The notes: generated from the letters alone by a model not told the origin. Shown: positions 1-5,819, counted from the first letter of the stretch. The stretch: DNA of 7,422 bases from Eubacteriales bacterium (GCA_028709565.1 JAQVWU010000058.1:3815-11236), one strand, 5' to 3'. Numbers and translations: made by a program.

Positions 1-88
1 GAAATTTTCAAGGGGTTGGGGCATATATATTAAATACCGGCGTCCGTTTCTCAAAAACATTTCGCTTTATGATAAACGACCGCGGTTT

Positions 89-580
89 TCAACAAACGTA
101 TTTTCCTCTGCGTTCCCCTCTGCGTTCCCCTCTGCGTTCCCCTCTGCGTTCAAAGAGAGCGAAAAACAGAAGAAACATAAGATTGAAAGCCAGCGGCAGC
201 ACAAACGCGTGCCAATAGACGCCCGTTATCCTGCATATTATTATCACGGCAAAATGGGTAAACTGGGATGCGGCATATACCGAAAACAGACTCCCGTCTC
301 CGCCCGATATCAGATAACATGCCGTCCAGACAACAACGGTTACAACCGCCGGTATCGCCGGGGGTATAAAACGCGCCGCAGGCGACGGCGGCAGCCTTCT
401 CGCGGCGATATAACCCGCGGCAATCGCCATAACGGTATAAACGGCCAACGCCGCGGTGACATAACCCCCCGACCCCGAGAGCATTAGAATCATAATAATC
501 AGAACCGAACATACGGCAGATATCGTTCCGCCGCAAAATACCAGTGTTCCGATGAGGTGTAATATAACGCGCCTGTCCAT
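89..580 (-). CDS. Multi-pass membrane protein of unknown function with (ERRG)n tail
   Basis: I do not recognise this 163-residue protein. The start is the ATG at 578-580 (protein begins MDRRVILHLIG), because GGAGGGG lies about 7 nt upstream; an upstream in-frame start at 613 lies inside the PHP gene and is less likely. The chain is very hydrophobic, with likely membrane spans near residues 5-34, 40-59, 73-93, 105-118 and 123-142, separated by short loops; one loop is Pro/Arg-rich (RRLPPSPAAR). There is no catalytic motif I can name. The last 20 residues are four copies of ERRG followed by KYVC, encoded by a 12-bp tandem repeat, giving a strongly charged, probably cytoplasmic tail. The gene starts 2 nt after the stop of the PHP hydrolase gene, so the two are probably co-transcribed and translationally coupled. 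The reading frame is secure; the function is unknown. Confidence 0.75.
   Translation of the reverse strand: MDRRVILHLIGTLVFCGGTISAVCSVLIIMILMLSGSGGYVTAALAVYTVMAIAAGYIAARRLPPSPAARFIPPAIPAVVTVVVWTACYLISGGDGSLFSVYAASQFTHFAVIIICRITGVYWHAFVLPLAFNLMFLLFFALFERRGERRGERRGERRGKYVC
105..151. repeat. 12-bp in-frame tandem repeat, about 3.9 copies
   Basis: The unit CCTCTGCGTTCC (plus strand) is repeated at 105-116, 117-128, 129-140 and 141-151, the last copy being one base short. There are no mismatches between copies. On the minus strand it encodes ERRG repeats at the end of the membrane protein. Because the unit is a multiple of three, gain or loss of copies would change tail length without breaking the frame. 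Confidence 0.95.
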
Positions 581-582
581 AC

Positions 583-1503
583 TCACCCCTCCGGACTGTA
601 GTACCCGCTCCACGCGCGCTTTCCTTGGGCGTCAACCGCCTCAACTCTGGCAAAAACATCCGAGGGTTTTATCGTATATTCGGCGCGGGTCAGCCCCACT
701 CCGCGGGTTACACGGTCGGGAATCCAGGGGGTGCCTGTCTGAAATATTATCGAAGAAACGGGAGAGCAGGTCACATAAAGGGTATTGTGTGCACGCTCAA
801 TCTCCAAAAGAGGACCGCACGAGGCATACAGACGACCATTTTTTACCGCGTCGGTCAATGCAGCTTCCGATTTTTCCGAATCTTTGGAATCATCCCGATC
901 TTCGGAAACTTCGGCATAAATACAGCAGCTTCCGGTCTCATCCGTATAGTAATGCGTGTCATCAGCGGCGTGGAGGGGCAGCATAAAGCCGTCCACAGCC
1001 AGCATATCGAGTATGACCGACGAGTCCGCCCGCCTGCCCCACGGCATGCCGGATATCGCGTTGTATATTTCAATCCCGGCAAGACCCCGAAGGGACAGAA
1101 TATCGCCGGTTCTGTTCATCGACCAGGCGGGATGGGCGAGTATGGCGGCGCCGCCGGAGTCGTTTATACAGTCTGTGACATATTGCGCCCTTTGCAGAGC
1201 CCCCGTCATGGTGAGACCGGCGCGGGTCAATCCGGGGTCTTTTGCGCAGCCGATTCCCACAATATGAAATATTCCCCCGCGAACATCCGAGCCGACGTCG
1301 TATTCAATGCCCGACAGCACGGTGATACCGTCGCTCCGGCTGCCGGGATGGTACACCCAGTGATCGGTTATCGCGATAAAATCATATCCCAAAGAACGAT
1401 ATAACGCTGTCGCCTCAGCCGGACTTTTGCGGCCGTCGCTTTTATCGGTATGGATATGGAGTCCGCCCCTGAGGCGTTTGGTACCGTCTGCGGATATATA
1501 CAT
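583..1503 (-). CDS. PHP-domain metallohydrolase (CehA/McbA-like)
   Basis: This 306-residue protein carries the metal-ligand motifs of the PHP (polymerase and histidinol phosphatase) superfamily in order: LHIHTDKSDG (H16, H18, D23), ITDHW (D47, H48), E67 in SGIEYD, H80 in FHIVGIG, AHPAWS (H124), and HAADDTH (H178, D181, H184). The N-terminal pattern of Gly-Leu-His-x-His-Thr followed by Ser-Asp-Gly resembles proteins annotated as CehA/McbA family metallohydrolases. These use two or three metal ions to hydrolyse phosphoester or carbamate-like bonds; the substrate here cannot be read from the sequence. Residues from about 220 on form a C-terminal beta-rich region. No signal peptide is visible, so it is probably cytoplasmic. 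The start has GGGAGG about 9 nt upstream (1511-1517 region). It is the first gene of a two-gene unit with the downstream membrane protein. The family call is strong, the function open. Confidence 0.88.
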   Translation of the reverse strand: MYISADGTKRLRGGLHIHTDKSDGRKSPAEATALYRSLGYDFIAITDHWVYHPGSRSDGITVLSGIEYDVGSDVRGGIFHIVGIGCAKDPGLTRAGLTMTGALQRAQYVTDCINDSGGAAILAHPAWSMNRTGDILSLRGLAGIEIYNAISGMPWGRRADSSVILDMLAVDGFMLPLHAADDTHYYTDETGSCCIYAEVSEDRDDSKDSEKSEAALTDAVKNGRLYASCGPLLEIERAHNTLYVTCSPVSSIIFQTGTPWIPDRVTRGVGLTRAEYTIKPSDVFARVEAVDAQGKRAWSGYYSPEG

Positions 1504-1529
1504 GCGGCTATTCCTCCCGTCAGAACCGT

Positions 1530-1558
1530 ATTTTACAGAAAAATTTATATTAAAACAA
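1530..1558 (-). promoter_or_regulatory. Candidate sigma-A promoter for the PHP/membrane-protein unit
   Basis: Read on the minus strand, TTGTTT (1558-1553) is followed by a 17-nt spacer and TAAAAT (1535-1530). The -10 box lies about 27 nt upstream of the PHP start codon, leaving a short leader that includes the GGGAGG site. Four of six bases match the -35 consensus and five of six the -10 consensus. No equally good promoter is visible for the divergent M50 gene. Confidence 0.5.
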
Positions 1559-1573
1559 TGCTGAGGTTATATC

Positions 1574-2131
1574 TTGCCCGAAATCAATATTAAATTTTCG
1601 GCAGTGCTGTTTGCCGCCCTGTTCTTGCTGCCGGACGCTTCCGGATTAACCCTTTCGGTGCTGATCGCGGCGGCGGCGCATGAAGCAGGACATCTGGCCG
1701 CGATGTATATCCGCGGCGTTTATCCCACATCCATAACGGTATATCCATTCGGTGTCGATATAATCACGGGGGATTCCCTGTCATCCTATCGAACCGATAT
1801 TTTTATCGCGGCAGCGGGCTGCGCGGTGAATTTGCTGCTGGCGGTTATCTTCGCGCCGTTTATACCGGTATTTGCCATGTGCTGCGTCTCCCTTGCCGTA
1901 TTGAATCTGCTGCCCATAAAGTCACTGGACGGCGGGCGCATCCTCGAGAGCGTGCTGCTCATGTGTATGGAGGAGGAGAGGGCTGACGCGGCGCTGTATA
2001 CCGCCTCATTTATATTTATTGTACTGTTATGGGTGGCCTCAATCTATCTGCTGTTGTTCGCGCCCTTTAACCCGACCCTCTTCTTTTTTTGCATATATCT
2101 GTTCGCATGGATTTTTTTAAAGAAAGCCTGA
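1574..2131 (+). CDS. M50 family site-2-protease-like intramembrane metalloprotease (SpoIVFB-like)
   Basis: This is a 185-residue membrane protein with both signatures of M50 zinc metalloproteases: HEAGH at residues 36-40 inside a hydrophobic helix (zinc ligands H36 and H40, catalytic E37), and NLLPIKSLDGGR at 111-122, where D119 is the third zinc ligand. Between them lies AGCAVN (81-86), matching the family's AGPxxN-type turn. Two further hydrophobic spans at about 138-160 and 163-182 complete the fold. M50 proteases cleave substrates within the membrane; SpoIVFB activates pro-sigma-K in sporulation. No SpoIVFA-type partner lies next to it here and no CBS or PDZ domain is present, so the substrate is unknown. 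The start is a TTG with TGAGG 7 nt upstream (1562-1566). The nearby ATG at 1558 is out of frame, and the first internal ATG would delete the HEAGH motif. The gene ends 9 nt from the convergent rnr gene. Confidence 0.85.
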   Translation: MPEINIKFSAVLFAALFLLPDASGLTLSVLIAAAAHEAGHLAAMYIRGVYPTSITVYPFGVDIITGDSLSSYRTDIFIAAAGCAVNLLLAVIFAPFIPVFAMCCVSLAVLNLLPIKSLDGGRILESVLLMCMEEERADAALYTASFIFIVLLWVASIYLLLFAPFNPTLFFFCIYLFAWIFLKKA

Positions 2132-2140
2132 TTGTTTATT

Positions 2141-4282
2141 TCATGTATTAATCAATTGTTCGTCGGTTATGATGCGCATATTGACACGTCTGGATATAAC
2201 GTCGGCGCTCTCAATCAGCACACGGACCTTTTTGCCCAGATTATATACGGTATAGCCGCAGGACAGGGTCATCTGTTCTTCGTTGTAATTAAAATAACCG
2301 TCAAGCGTTGCTATGGGAACAAGCCCCTCGCAGGTATTGGGCAGTTCCACGAACAGTCCGAAGGGGGCAACCGAGGTGATAATGCCGTCGAATATCTCGC
2401 CGACATGTTCCAGCATATAGATGGTTTTATATAAATCCTCAATTTCCCGTTCGGCGCCGATAGCCTTCAGTTCATTTTCGGTGGAGAGCGCCGCCGCGCG
2501 GCCGGCGAATTCGGTCAGTGTGTTTAAATAAGTTCCTTTGGCTTCGCCCCGCAATACCGATTTTATAATGCGGTGGGTCGCAAGGTCCGGATAACGGCGT
2601 ATGGGGGAGGTAAAATGGCAATATTTATCGATGGCCAGTCCGAAGTGCGGCGCGGCAACCGAACTGTATTTCGCCTTCATGAGCGATCTGAGCAGAACAT
2701 ATGAAACGGTATTGCCGATATCGGCCTCATTTGCCTGCCTGATCATCCCTGCCAGCGATTTGGAGTGTATGTTTTTGGATTTAAGCGCCGTTGTGTCAAG
2801 CCCCATATTATGGGCGAAAACAGCGAACACCTGCATTTTCTCGGGGGACGGGCGTTCATGTACCCTGTAGACACAGGGCATATCCTGCCAGAAAAGCCAG
2901 TTGGCTACCGCTTCGTTGGCGCACAGCATAAACTGTTCTATATAGCGTTCGCTGAGCCCCCTGTCCCGCTTCACAATATCGACCGGCTTGCCGTCCTCCA
3001 GAATTATCTTGGATTCGAACGTCTCAATCTCAAGCGCGCCGCGGCGGCGGCTTTTCTCGTCAAGAATATTATACAGCGCGGTCATATCGTCAAGCAGACC
3101 GTTATGAACCGGCTTATATTTATCGTAAAATTCGGAATCGGTATTCTTTTCCAGTATATCGTTGATTTCGCTGTATACCCCGCGCACCGATGACCGTATT
3201 ATCGTTTCTTTCAGATCGCAGCCAGTAATTTCGCCTTCGGAATCCAGTTCTACAAAGGCGGACAGGGTATATTTATCGGTTCCCGCGTTCAGCGAACAGC
3301 AACCGTTCGAAATCACCTCCGGCAGCATGGGCACCACACGGTCGGCGAAATAAATACTGGTCCCCCGCTCCATCGCTTCACCGTCCAGCGCCGTTCCGGC
3401 TCGTACATAATGCGATACGTCGGCAATGTGCACACCCAGTATAAATCCCGTTTTTGTACGCTCCGCCGATACGGCGTCGTCAAGGTCCTTGGCGTCGGCT
3501 CCGTCCATGGTTATTATTGTCCGGTCCCGCAGATCGTATCTGCCTTTGGCGCTGACCGGCATGGCAGCCACCTTTTCCGCTTCTCTGACCGTTTCGGCGT
3601 CAAATACCGTCTTTATCCCGTTTTCGTGCAGTATAGCCGCATAGTTGGCTTCCGACGAATCGCTTTCGCCGAATTCTTTTGTTATCCGCCCTTTGGCCGG
3701 AAGGGTGGCGGTGGGATAATCGGTTATCTCCGCCCCAACCTTGGTTCCCGGCTTAACCGAACCGGCGTCCTCAATGAGAACCGTAAAGTTCAAATGCCTG
3801 TCGTCGGGTTTTATATAGCAGCGCGTATCCCGGGGCAGTGTCCTCAGCGTGCCTATCACCGTCTTAAGGCGGTGCTCGGTTATTTTAACGATGCGCCCTT
3901 CACTGCCGCGCTTGTCGCCGGTTCTGGCTTCCCGGGTCATAACAGCCAGGACTTCATCGTCGTTTACGGCGTCCAGCGTGTTTTCCGGCGCGATATACAA
4001 ATCCCCTCCGGTGCGCCGTCTGAACTGCTCGTCGGGCATGAAAAAGCCAAACCCTTTGGCGTTTGAGCGGAAGGTCCCGCGCAGATAACCCGCCGCTTCG
4101 CTTGACGCTATCTTTCCTTTTTTAAGATAGATCAGCAGACCGTCATCTCCGAGTTGGGCCACCGCGTCGGAAAATTCGGCGAGAGACGCCTCCGGGGAGA
4201 AGACGTCGTACAGTTCGTCGAATTTCAGCGGCACATAACGTCGGTTTGATATATATTCGCGTATTTTTTCTTTAAGTTCCAT
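2141..4282 (-). CDS. rnr: Ribonuclease R (3'-5' exoribonuclease)
   Basis: This 713-residue protein has the full RNase R domain order. A winged-helix-like N-terminus occupies about 1-62. Cold-shock domains follow: CSD1 about 65-117 (GTFRSNAKGFGFF) and CSD2 about 130-190. The RNB catalytic domain spans about 247-575 and an S1 domain about 627-705 (GIITSVAPFGLFVEL). The catalytic acid cluster MDGADAKDLDDAV is intact, with D260, D266, D268 and D269 spaced as in RNase II/R. The conserved HFTSPIRRYPDL segment is at 556-567. RNase R degrades structured RNA processively, including rRNA fragments and messages handled by trans-translation. The protein ends at INT, shortly after the S1 domain, so the long basic tail of the E. 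coli enzyme is absent. AAAGGA sits 4 nt before the ATG. Upstream is secG on the same strand; smpB, often just downstream in Firmicutes, is not present in this window. Confidence 0.97.
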   Translation of the reverse strand: MELKEKIREYISNRRYVPLKFDELYDVFSPEASLAEFSDAVAQLGDDGLLIYLKKGKIASSEAAGYLRGTFRSNAKGFGFFMPDEQFRRRTGGDLYIAPENTLDAVNDDEVLAVMTREARTGDKRGSEGRIVKITEHRLKTVIGTLRTLPRDTRCYIKPDDRHLNFTVLIEDAGSVKPGTKVGAEITDYPTATLPAKGRITKEFGESDSSEANYAAILHENGIKTVFDAETVREAEKVAAMPVSAKGRYDLRDRTIITMDGADAKDLDDAVSAERTKTGFILGVHIADVSHYVRAGTALDGEAMERGTSIYFADRVVPMLPEVISNGCCSLNAGTDKYTLSAFVELDSEGEITGCDLKETIIRSSVRGVYSEINDILEKNTDSEFYDKYKPVHNGLLDDMTALYNILDEKSRRRGALEIETFESKIILEDGKPVDIVKRDRGLSERYIEQFMLCANEAVANWLFWQDMPCVYRVHERPSPEKMQVFAVFAHNMGLDTTALKSKNIHSKSLAGMIRQANEADIGNTVSYVLLRSLMKAKYSSVAAPHFGLAIDKYCHFTSPIRRYPDLATHRIIKSVLRGEAKGTYLNTLTEFAGRAAALSTENELKAIGAEREIEDLYKTIYMLEHVGEIFDGIITSVAPFGLFVELPNTCEGLVPIATLDGYFNYNEEQMTLSCGYTVYNLGKKVRVLIESADVISRRVNMRIITDEQLINT

Positions 4283-4322
4283 TTTATCCTTTCGTAAGAC
4301 AGCCTTTATACCGGAATTTTCG

Positions 4323-4351
4323 ATTATACAGTTGATTCCGGTGTGTATCTA
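4323..4351 (-). promoter_or_regulatory. Candidate sigma-A promoter for rnr
   Basis: On the minus strand a perfect TATAAT (4328-4323) is preceded by a 17-nt spacer and TAGATA (4351-4346), which matches four of six -35 consensus bases. The -10 box is about 40 nt upstream of the rnr ATG. Together with the terminator at 4421-4460, this suggests rnr is transcribed independently of secG, at least in part. Confidence 0.55.
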
Positions 4352-4363
4352 TAGATTAATATC

Positions 4364-4403
4364 TGTTCATCTGTTCATCTGTTCATCTGTTCGTCTGTTC
4401 GTC
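4364..4403. repeat. Octamer tandem array in rnr upstream region, 5 copies
   Basis: Five back-to-back 8-bp units on the plus strand: three TGTTCATC (4364-4387), then two TGTTCGTC (4388-4403). The array lies 5' of the rnr -35 box. Its unit fits the same loose consensus (minus strand GAYGRNYA) as the second array at 4543-4574. Confidence 0.9.
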
Positions 4404-4420
4404 GTTTTTTATATCGGGTG

Positions 4421-4460
4421 AAAACAAAAACCGCCGTTGATATAATATAATCAAAGGCGG
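4421..4460 (-). terminator. Intrinsic terminator downstream of secG
   Basis: The inverted repeat at 4431-4460 pairs CCGCC with GGCGG and, after one G/A mismatch, TTGAT with ATCAA around an AT-rich 8-nt loop. On the minus strand the stem is followed by TTTTTGTTTT (4430-4421), the usual U-tract. It lies about 105 nt past the secG stop. The plus strand also has a T-rich run after the stem, so it may work in both directions. Confidence 0.75.
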
Positions 4461-4542
4461 ATATTTTTATTTTGTTTTGGCGGCCGGCGTATAATACAGT
4501 TAATCAGCCTTTATGATAACCGCGCTTTCAGGCATATTTTAT

Positions 4543-4574
4543 TAACCGTCTAACCGTCTGATCGTCTAACCGTC
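4543..4574. repeat. Octamer tandem array across the secG stop codon, 4 copies
   Basis: Plus-strand units are TAACCGTC (4543-4550), TAACCGTC (4551-4558), TGATCGTC (4559-4566) and TAACCGTC (4567-4574). On the minus strand this is repeated GACGGTTA or GACGATCA. The first minus-strand unit supplies the last two SecG codons (Asp-Gly) and the first two bases of its TAG stop; the remaining units are untranslated. Confidence 0.9.
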
Positions 4575-4934
4575 AATGGCTTCGGTTTCGATAAGCGTTT
4601 CCGCTGCGGTTTCCTCACCCTCAGCTGTTTCTGCCGGGGCTTCGGCTGCGGTCTCCTCGGCCATATAATCATCAAACCATTTATCATAGTCAATGGCCGT
4701 TTCCGGCTGTATCACATACATGACAATTACCATCAAAACGAAAAATACCGAGACAACCGTAGTCAATTTTTCCAGCATTTTATCCAAAGTCTTGCCTTTG
4801 GTTTTTCCGAAAAAGGTTTCCGCGCCCCCCGCGATGGTACCGGACAGATTATGCGATTTCCCGGACTGCATTAATACGGCGATAACGAGAAAAGCTGCCG
4901 AGATGAGCAATATAACTCCTAATACGATTTCCAT
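4566..4934 (-). CDS. secG: Preprotein translocase subunit SecG
   Basis: This 122-residue protein is an accessory subunit of the SecYEG protein-export channel in the cytoplasmic membrane. Two membrane helices lie at about 2-22 and 58-76. The loop between them holds the family signature LMQSGKSHNLSGTIAGGAETFFGK (spanning 21-44). The start is the ATG at 4932-4934, because GGAGGA lies 4 nt upstream; a TTG eight codons earlier has no comparable site. After the second helix the protein continues with a tail of about 45 residues rich in Glu, Ala and Thr (repeats such as EETAAE and PAETAEGEE), clearly longer and more acidic than a minimal SecG of about 75 residues. The tail is probably disordered. 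secG-rnr adjacency is common in Firmicutes, and here a terminator separates the two. Its own promoter is probably at 5074-5102. Confidence 0.95.
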   Translation of the reverse strand: MEIVLGVILLISAAFLVIAVLMQSGKSHNLSGTIAGGAETFFGKTKGKTLDKMLEKLTTVVSVFFVLMVIVMYVIQPETAIDYDKWFDDYMAEETAAEAPAETAEGEETAAETLIETEAIDG

Positions 4935-5073
4935 AAAATCCTCCGTTTTGTCTTGCAATATGCCGTATTACATTTGGTTTTTAACGTTTTTAACACCGAT
5001 ATTACAATTCAATTTTAATAATATAAATTTATTGGTTAATATTAATTGTTTCTGTTTTTCAGGCAACGCTAAT

Positions 5074-5102
5074 ATCATACCATAAACATCATAAAAATGC
5101 AA
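5074..5102 (-). promoter_or_regulatory. Candidate extended -10 promoter for secG
   Basis: On the minus strand, TTGCAT (5102-5097) precedes a 17-nt spacer and TATGAT (5079-5074). The TG at 5082-5081, one base before the -10 box, makes an extended -10 element (TGGTATGAT), which can compensate for a -35 that matches only at TTG. The resulting secG leader would be about 130 nt and AT-rich, with no strong stem that I can see. Confidence 0.55.
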
Positions 5103-5216
5103 TAGTTAATTTTACATTATTTTTGATTCTCAGATAATTTACAAATGATTTAACAAAGCCCCAATCCTTTTTTATGGCGTTTTTTCGCGCTTTTTAATAC
5201 AAATTTCAAAATAATA

Positions 5217-5245
5217 TTGACATCGGCTTTTTTCTATGTTATTAT
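5217..5245 (+). promoter_or_regulatory. Consensus sigma-A promoter for tRNA-Ser
   Basis: A perfect TTGACA (5217-5222), a 17-nt spacer and TATTAT (5240-5245, five of six consensus bases) make this the strongest promoter in the window. Transcription should begin near 5252, about 23 nt before the mature tRNA. The strength fits a stable RNA gene. It could also feed the downstream polyamine genes by read-through. Confidence 0.85.
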
Positions 5246-5274
5246 TTATAGTGCATGCTTAAAACATAATATTC

Positions 5275-5363
5275 GGAGATGTATCGAAGCGGTCATAACG
5301 AGGCGGTCTTGAAAACCGTTTGTCCGCAAGGACACGTGGGTTCGAATCCCACCGTCTCCGCCA
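5275..5363 (+). tRNA. tRNA-Ser (anticodon UGA)
   Basis: The acceptor stem GGAGATG (5275-5281) pairs with CGTCTCC (5353-5359), followed by discriminator G and an encoded CCA (5361-5363). The anticodon arm is GCGGT-CTTGAAA-ACCGT, with anticodon TGA at 5310-5312, which reads UCA and other UCN serine codons. A long variable arm (around GTCCGCAAGGAC) and the GTGGG-TTCGAAT-CCCAC T-arm are typical of a class II serine tRNA. All arms look intact, so it should be functional. Confidence 0.97.
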
Positions 5364-5380
5364 CTGAAAGATAAGATTAA

Positions 5381-5404
5381 GCCGTTCAACGCGGCGTAAT
5401 TTTG
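5381..5404 (+). terminator. Weak candidate terminator after tRNA-Ser
   Basis: GCCGT (5381-5385) can pair with GCGGC (5391-5395) around a 5-nt loop. The stem is followed by GTAATTTTG and further T-rich sequence. The stem is short, so termination may be partial and transcripts may continue into the structured region. Confidence 0.35.
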
Positions 5405-5420
5405 TTTGGTTTTATACAGG

Positions 5421-5493
5421 CTTGCGGTGACTGCCCGGATATGATTAACGTTTTTGTCCGGGCAAACCCGCGGGGAGGCAACTTCTGTTGCCT
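5421..5493 (+). ncRNA. Candidate structured RNA element: two strong adjacent stems
   Basis: TGCCCGGA (5432-5439) pairs perfectly with TCCGGGCA (5457-5464). Across an internal loop (TGAC / AAC), CTTGCGG (5421-5427) pairs with CCGCGGG (5468-5474), including two G-U pairs. One base later, AGGCAAC (5476-5482) pairs with GTTGCCT (5487-5493) over a TTCT loop. G-U-compatible outer pairing hints at an RNA fold rather than a DNA palindrome. I could not match it to SRP RNA, 6S RNA, tmRNA or a known riboswitch. It could be a small RNA ending at the next terminator or part of a speD leader. Confidence 0.4.
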
Positions 5494-5506
5494 TATTGAT
5501 CGTCGC

Positions 5507-5532
5507 AGAATAGGCGGAGCTTATTCTCTTTT
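5507..5532 (+). terminator. Terminator-like hairpin 290 nt upstream of speD
   Basis: AGAATAGGC (5507-5515) pairs with GCTTATTCT (5519-5527) as nine base pairs (one G-U) around a GGA loop, followed at once by CTTTTAT. This fits an intrinsic terminator for the tRNA or a small RNA. Its 3' arm and T-run also take part in an alternative helix described at 5520-5597. Confidence 0.5.
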
Positions 5533-5597
5533 ATAAGTTGGTTACTTTATAACCGATGCGCCGCGCGCGCATATCAACTTGTGAAGCGGTTAATAAG
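5520..5597 (+). other. Potential three-way-junction RNA fold, alternative to the terminator
   Basis: An 11-bp helix with several G-U pairs joins TTTTATAAGTT (5529-5539) to AACTTGTGAAG (5576-5586). It encloses two hairpins: GGTTA/TAACC (5540-5544 with 5550-5554) and ATGCGC/GCGCAT (5556-5561 with 5567-5572). Below it, after an uneven internal loop, CTTATT (5520-5525) pairs with AATAAG (5592-5597). These lower strands use the 3' arm and T-run of the terminator-like hairpin, so the two folds exclude each other. Pairings are read by eye; no energy was computed. Confidence 0.4.
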
Positions 5598-5776
5598 AGT
5601 AATAAAAGTAATCATCGATTGCTATATAGACTCGAAAAAACCTTTTTAGGTATTTTTATATATAAGCAATCCCATACGGAAGAAGTCTTCGTTTTCGGGT
5701 CAGCCTTTATATATCTAAAAGCAAGTGATATGCACGTTAGCTGTATACACATGCTTTTTTATTTTCTGAGATGTTT

Positions 5777-5782
5777 TATAAT
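5777..5782 (+). promoter_or_regulatory. Possible -10 box for speD
   Basis: A perfect TATAAT sits 43 nt before the speD start codon. No convincing -35 lies 16-18 nt upstream (the region is T-rich), so this is tentative. If used, it would give a short leader that bypasses the structured region. Confidence 0.3.
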
Positions 5783-5814
5783 TCAAATTCAGAACATTAG
5801 ATATATGAGATGCG

Positions 5815-5819
5815 GGAGG
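5815..5819 (+). promoter_or_regulatory. speD ribosome binding site fixing a TTG start
   Basis: GGAGG, within GGGAGGT, lies 6 nt before the TTG at 5826-5828. The in-frame ATG at 5805 overlaps this site and cannot use it, which argues for the TTG. Confidence 0.85.

Larger units (their letters stand above)
4935..5274. other. Divergent AT-rich intergenic region between secG and tRNA-Ser
   Basis: About 340 nt without a gene. It holds the secG leader, the minus-strand secG promoter (5074-5102) and the plus-strand tRNA promoter (5217-5245). The open frame crossing it on the plus strand (through 5085) is AT-rich, lies antisense to secG, and has no family resemblance, so I treat it as non-coding. Nothing else stands out. 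Confidence 0.6.

Noticed and set aside
625..1404. 259-codon plus-strand open frame opposite the PHP gene
   Set aside because: It is antisense to a protein with intact catalytic motifs, and its translation is low-complexity and basic, typical of a shadow frame.
3410..4066. 218-codon plus-strand open frame inside rnr
   Set aside because: It is antisense to the RNase R coding sequence, with no recognisable domain.
4364..4574. Possible CRISPR array
   Set aside because: The units are 8 bp, directly adjacent and without unique spacers, so these are simple tandem repeats.
5340..5363. tRNA-Ser 3' end as an integration (att) site
   Set aside because: I see no second copy of the tRNA 3' end in the window and no integrase; the downstream genes are core metabolism.
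5456..5480. GGGCAAACC and GGCAAC strings resembling parts of c-di-GMP-I (GEMM) or SAM-I riboswitches
   Set aside because: The rest of each consensus (for GEMM, the GACGCAAAGC segment; for SAM-I, the surrounding conserved core) is absent, and the strings lie in the arms of unrelated stems.
5441..5536. 31-codon open frame starting ATG ATT AAC, ending inside the terminator-like hairpin
   Set aside because: There is no ribosome binding site, and its codons are imposed by the hairpin arms. A leader peptide cannot be excluded but is not supported.
5559..5565. Long-range pairing of CGCCGCG with CGCGGCG at 5390-5396
   Set aside because: It is only 7 GC-rich bases with no extension on either side, and the 3' strand is better explained by the local ATGCGC/GCGCAT hairpin.
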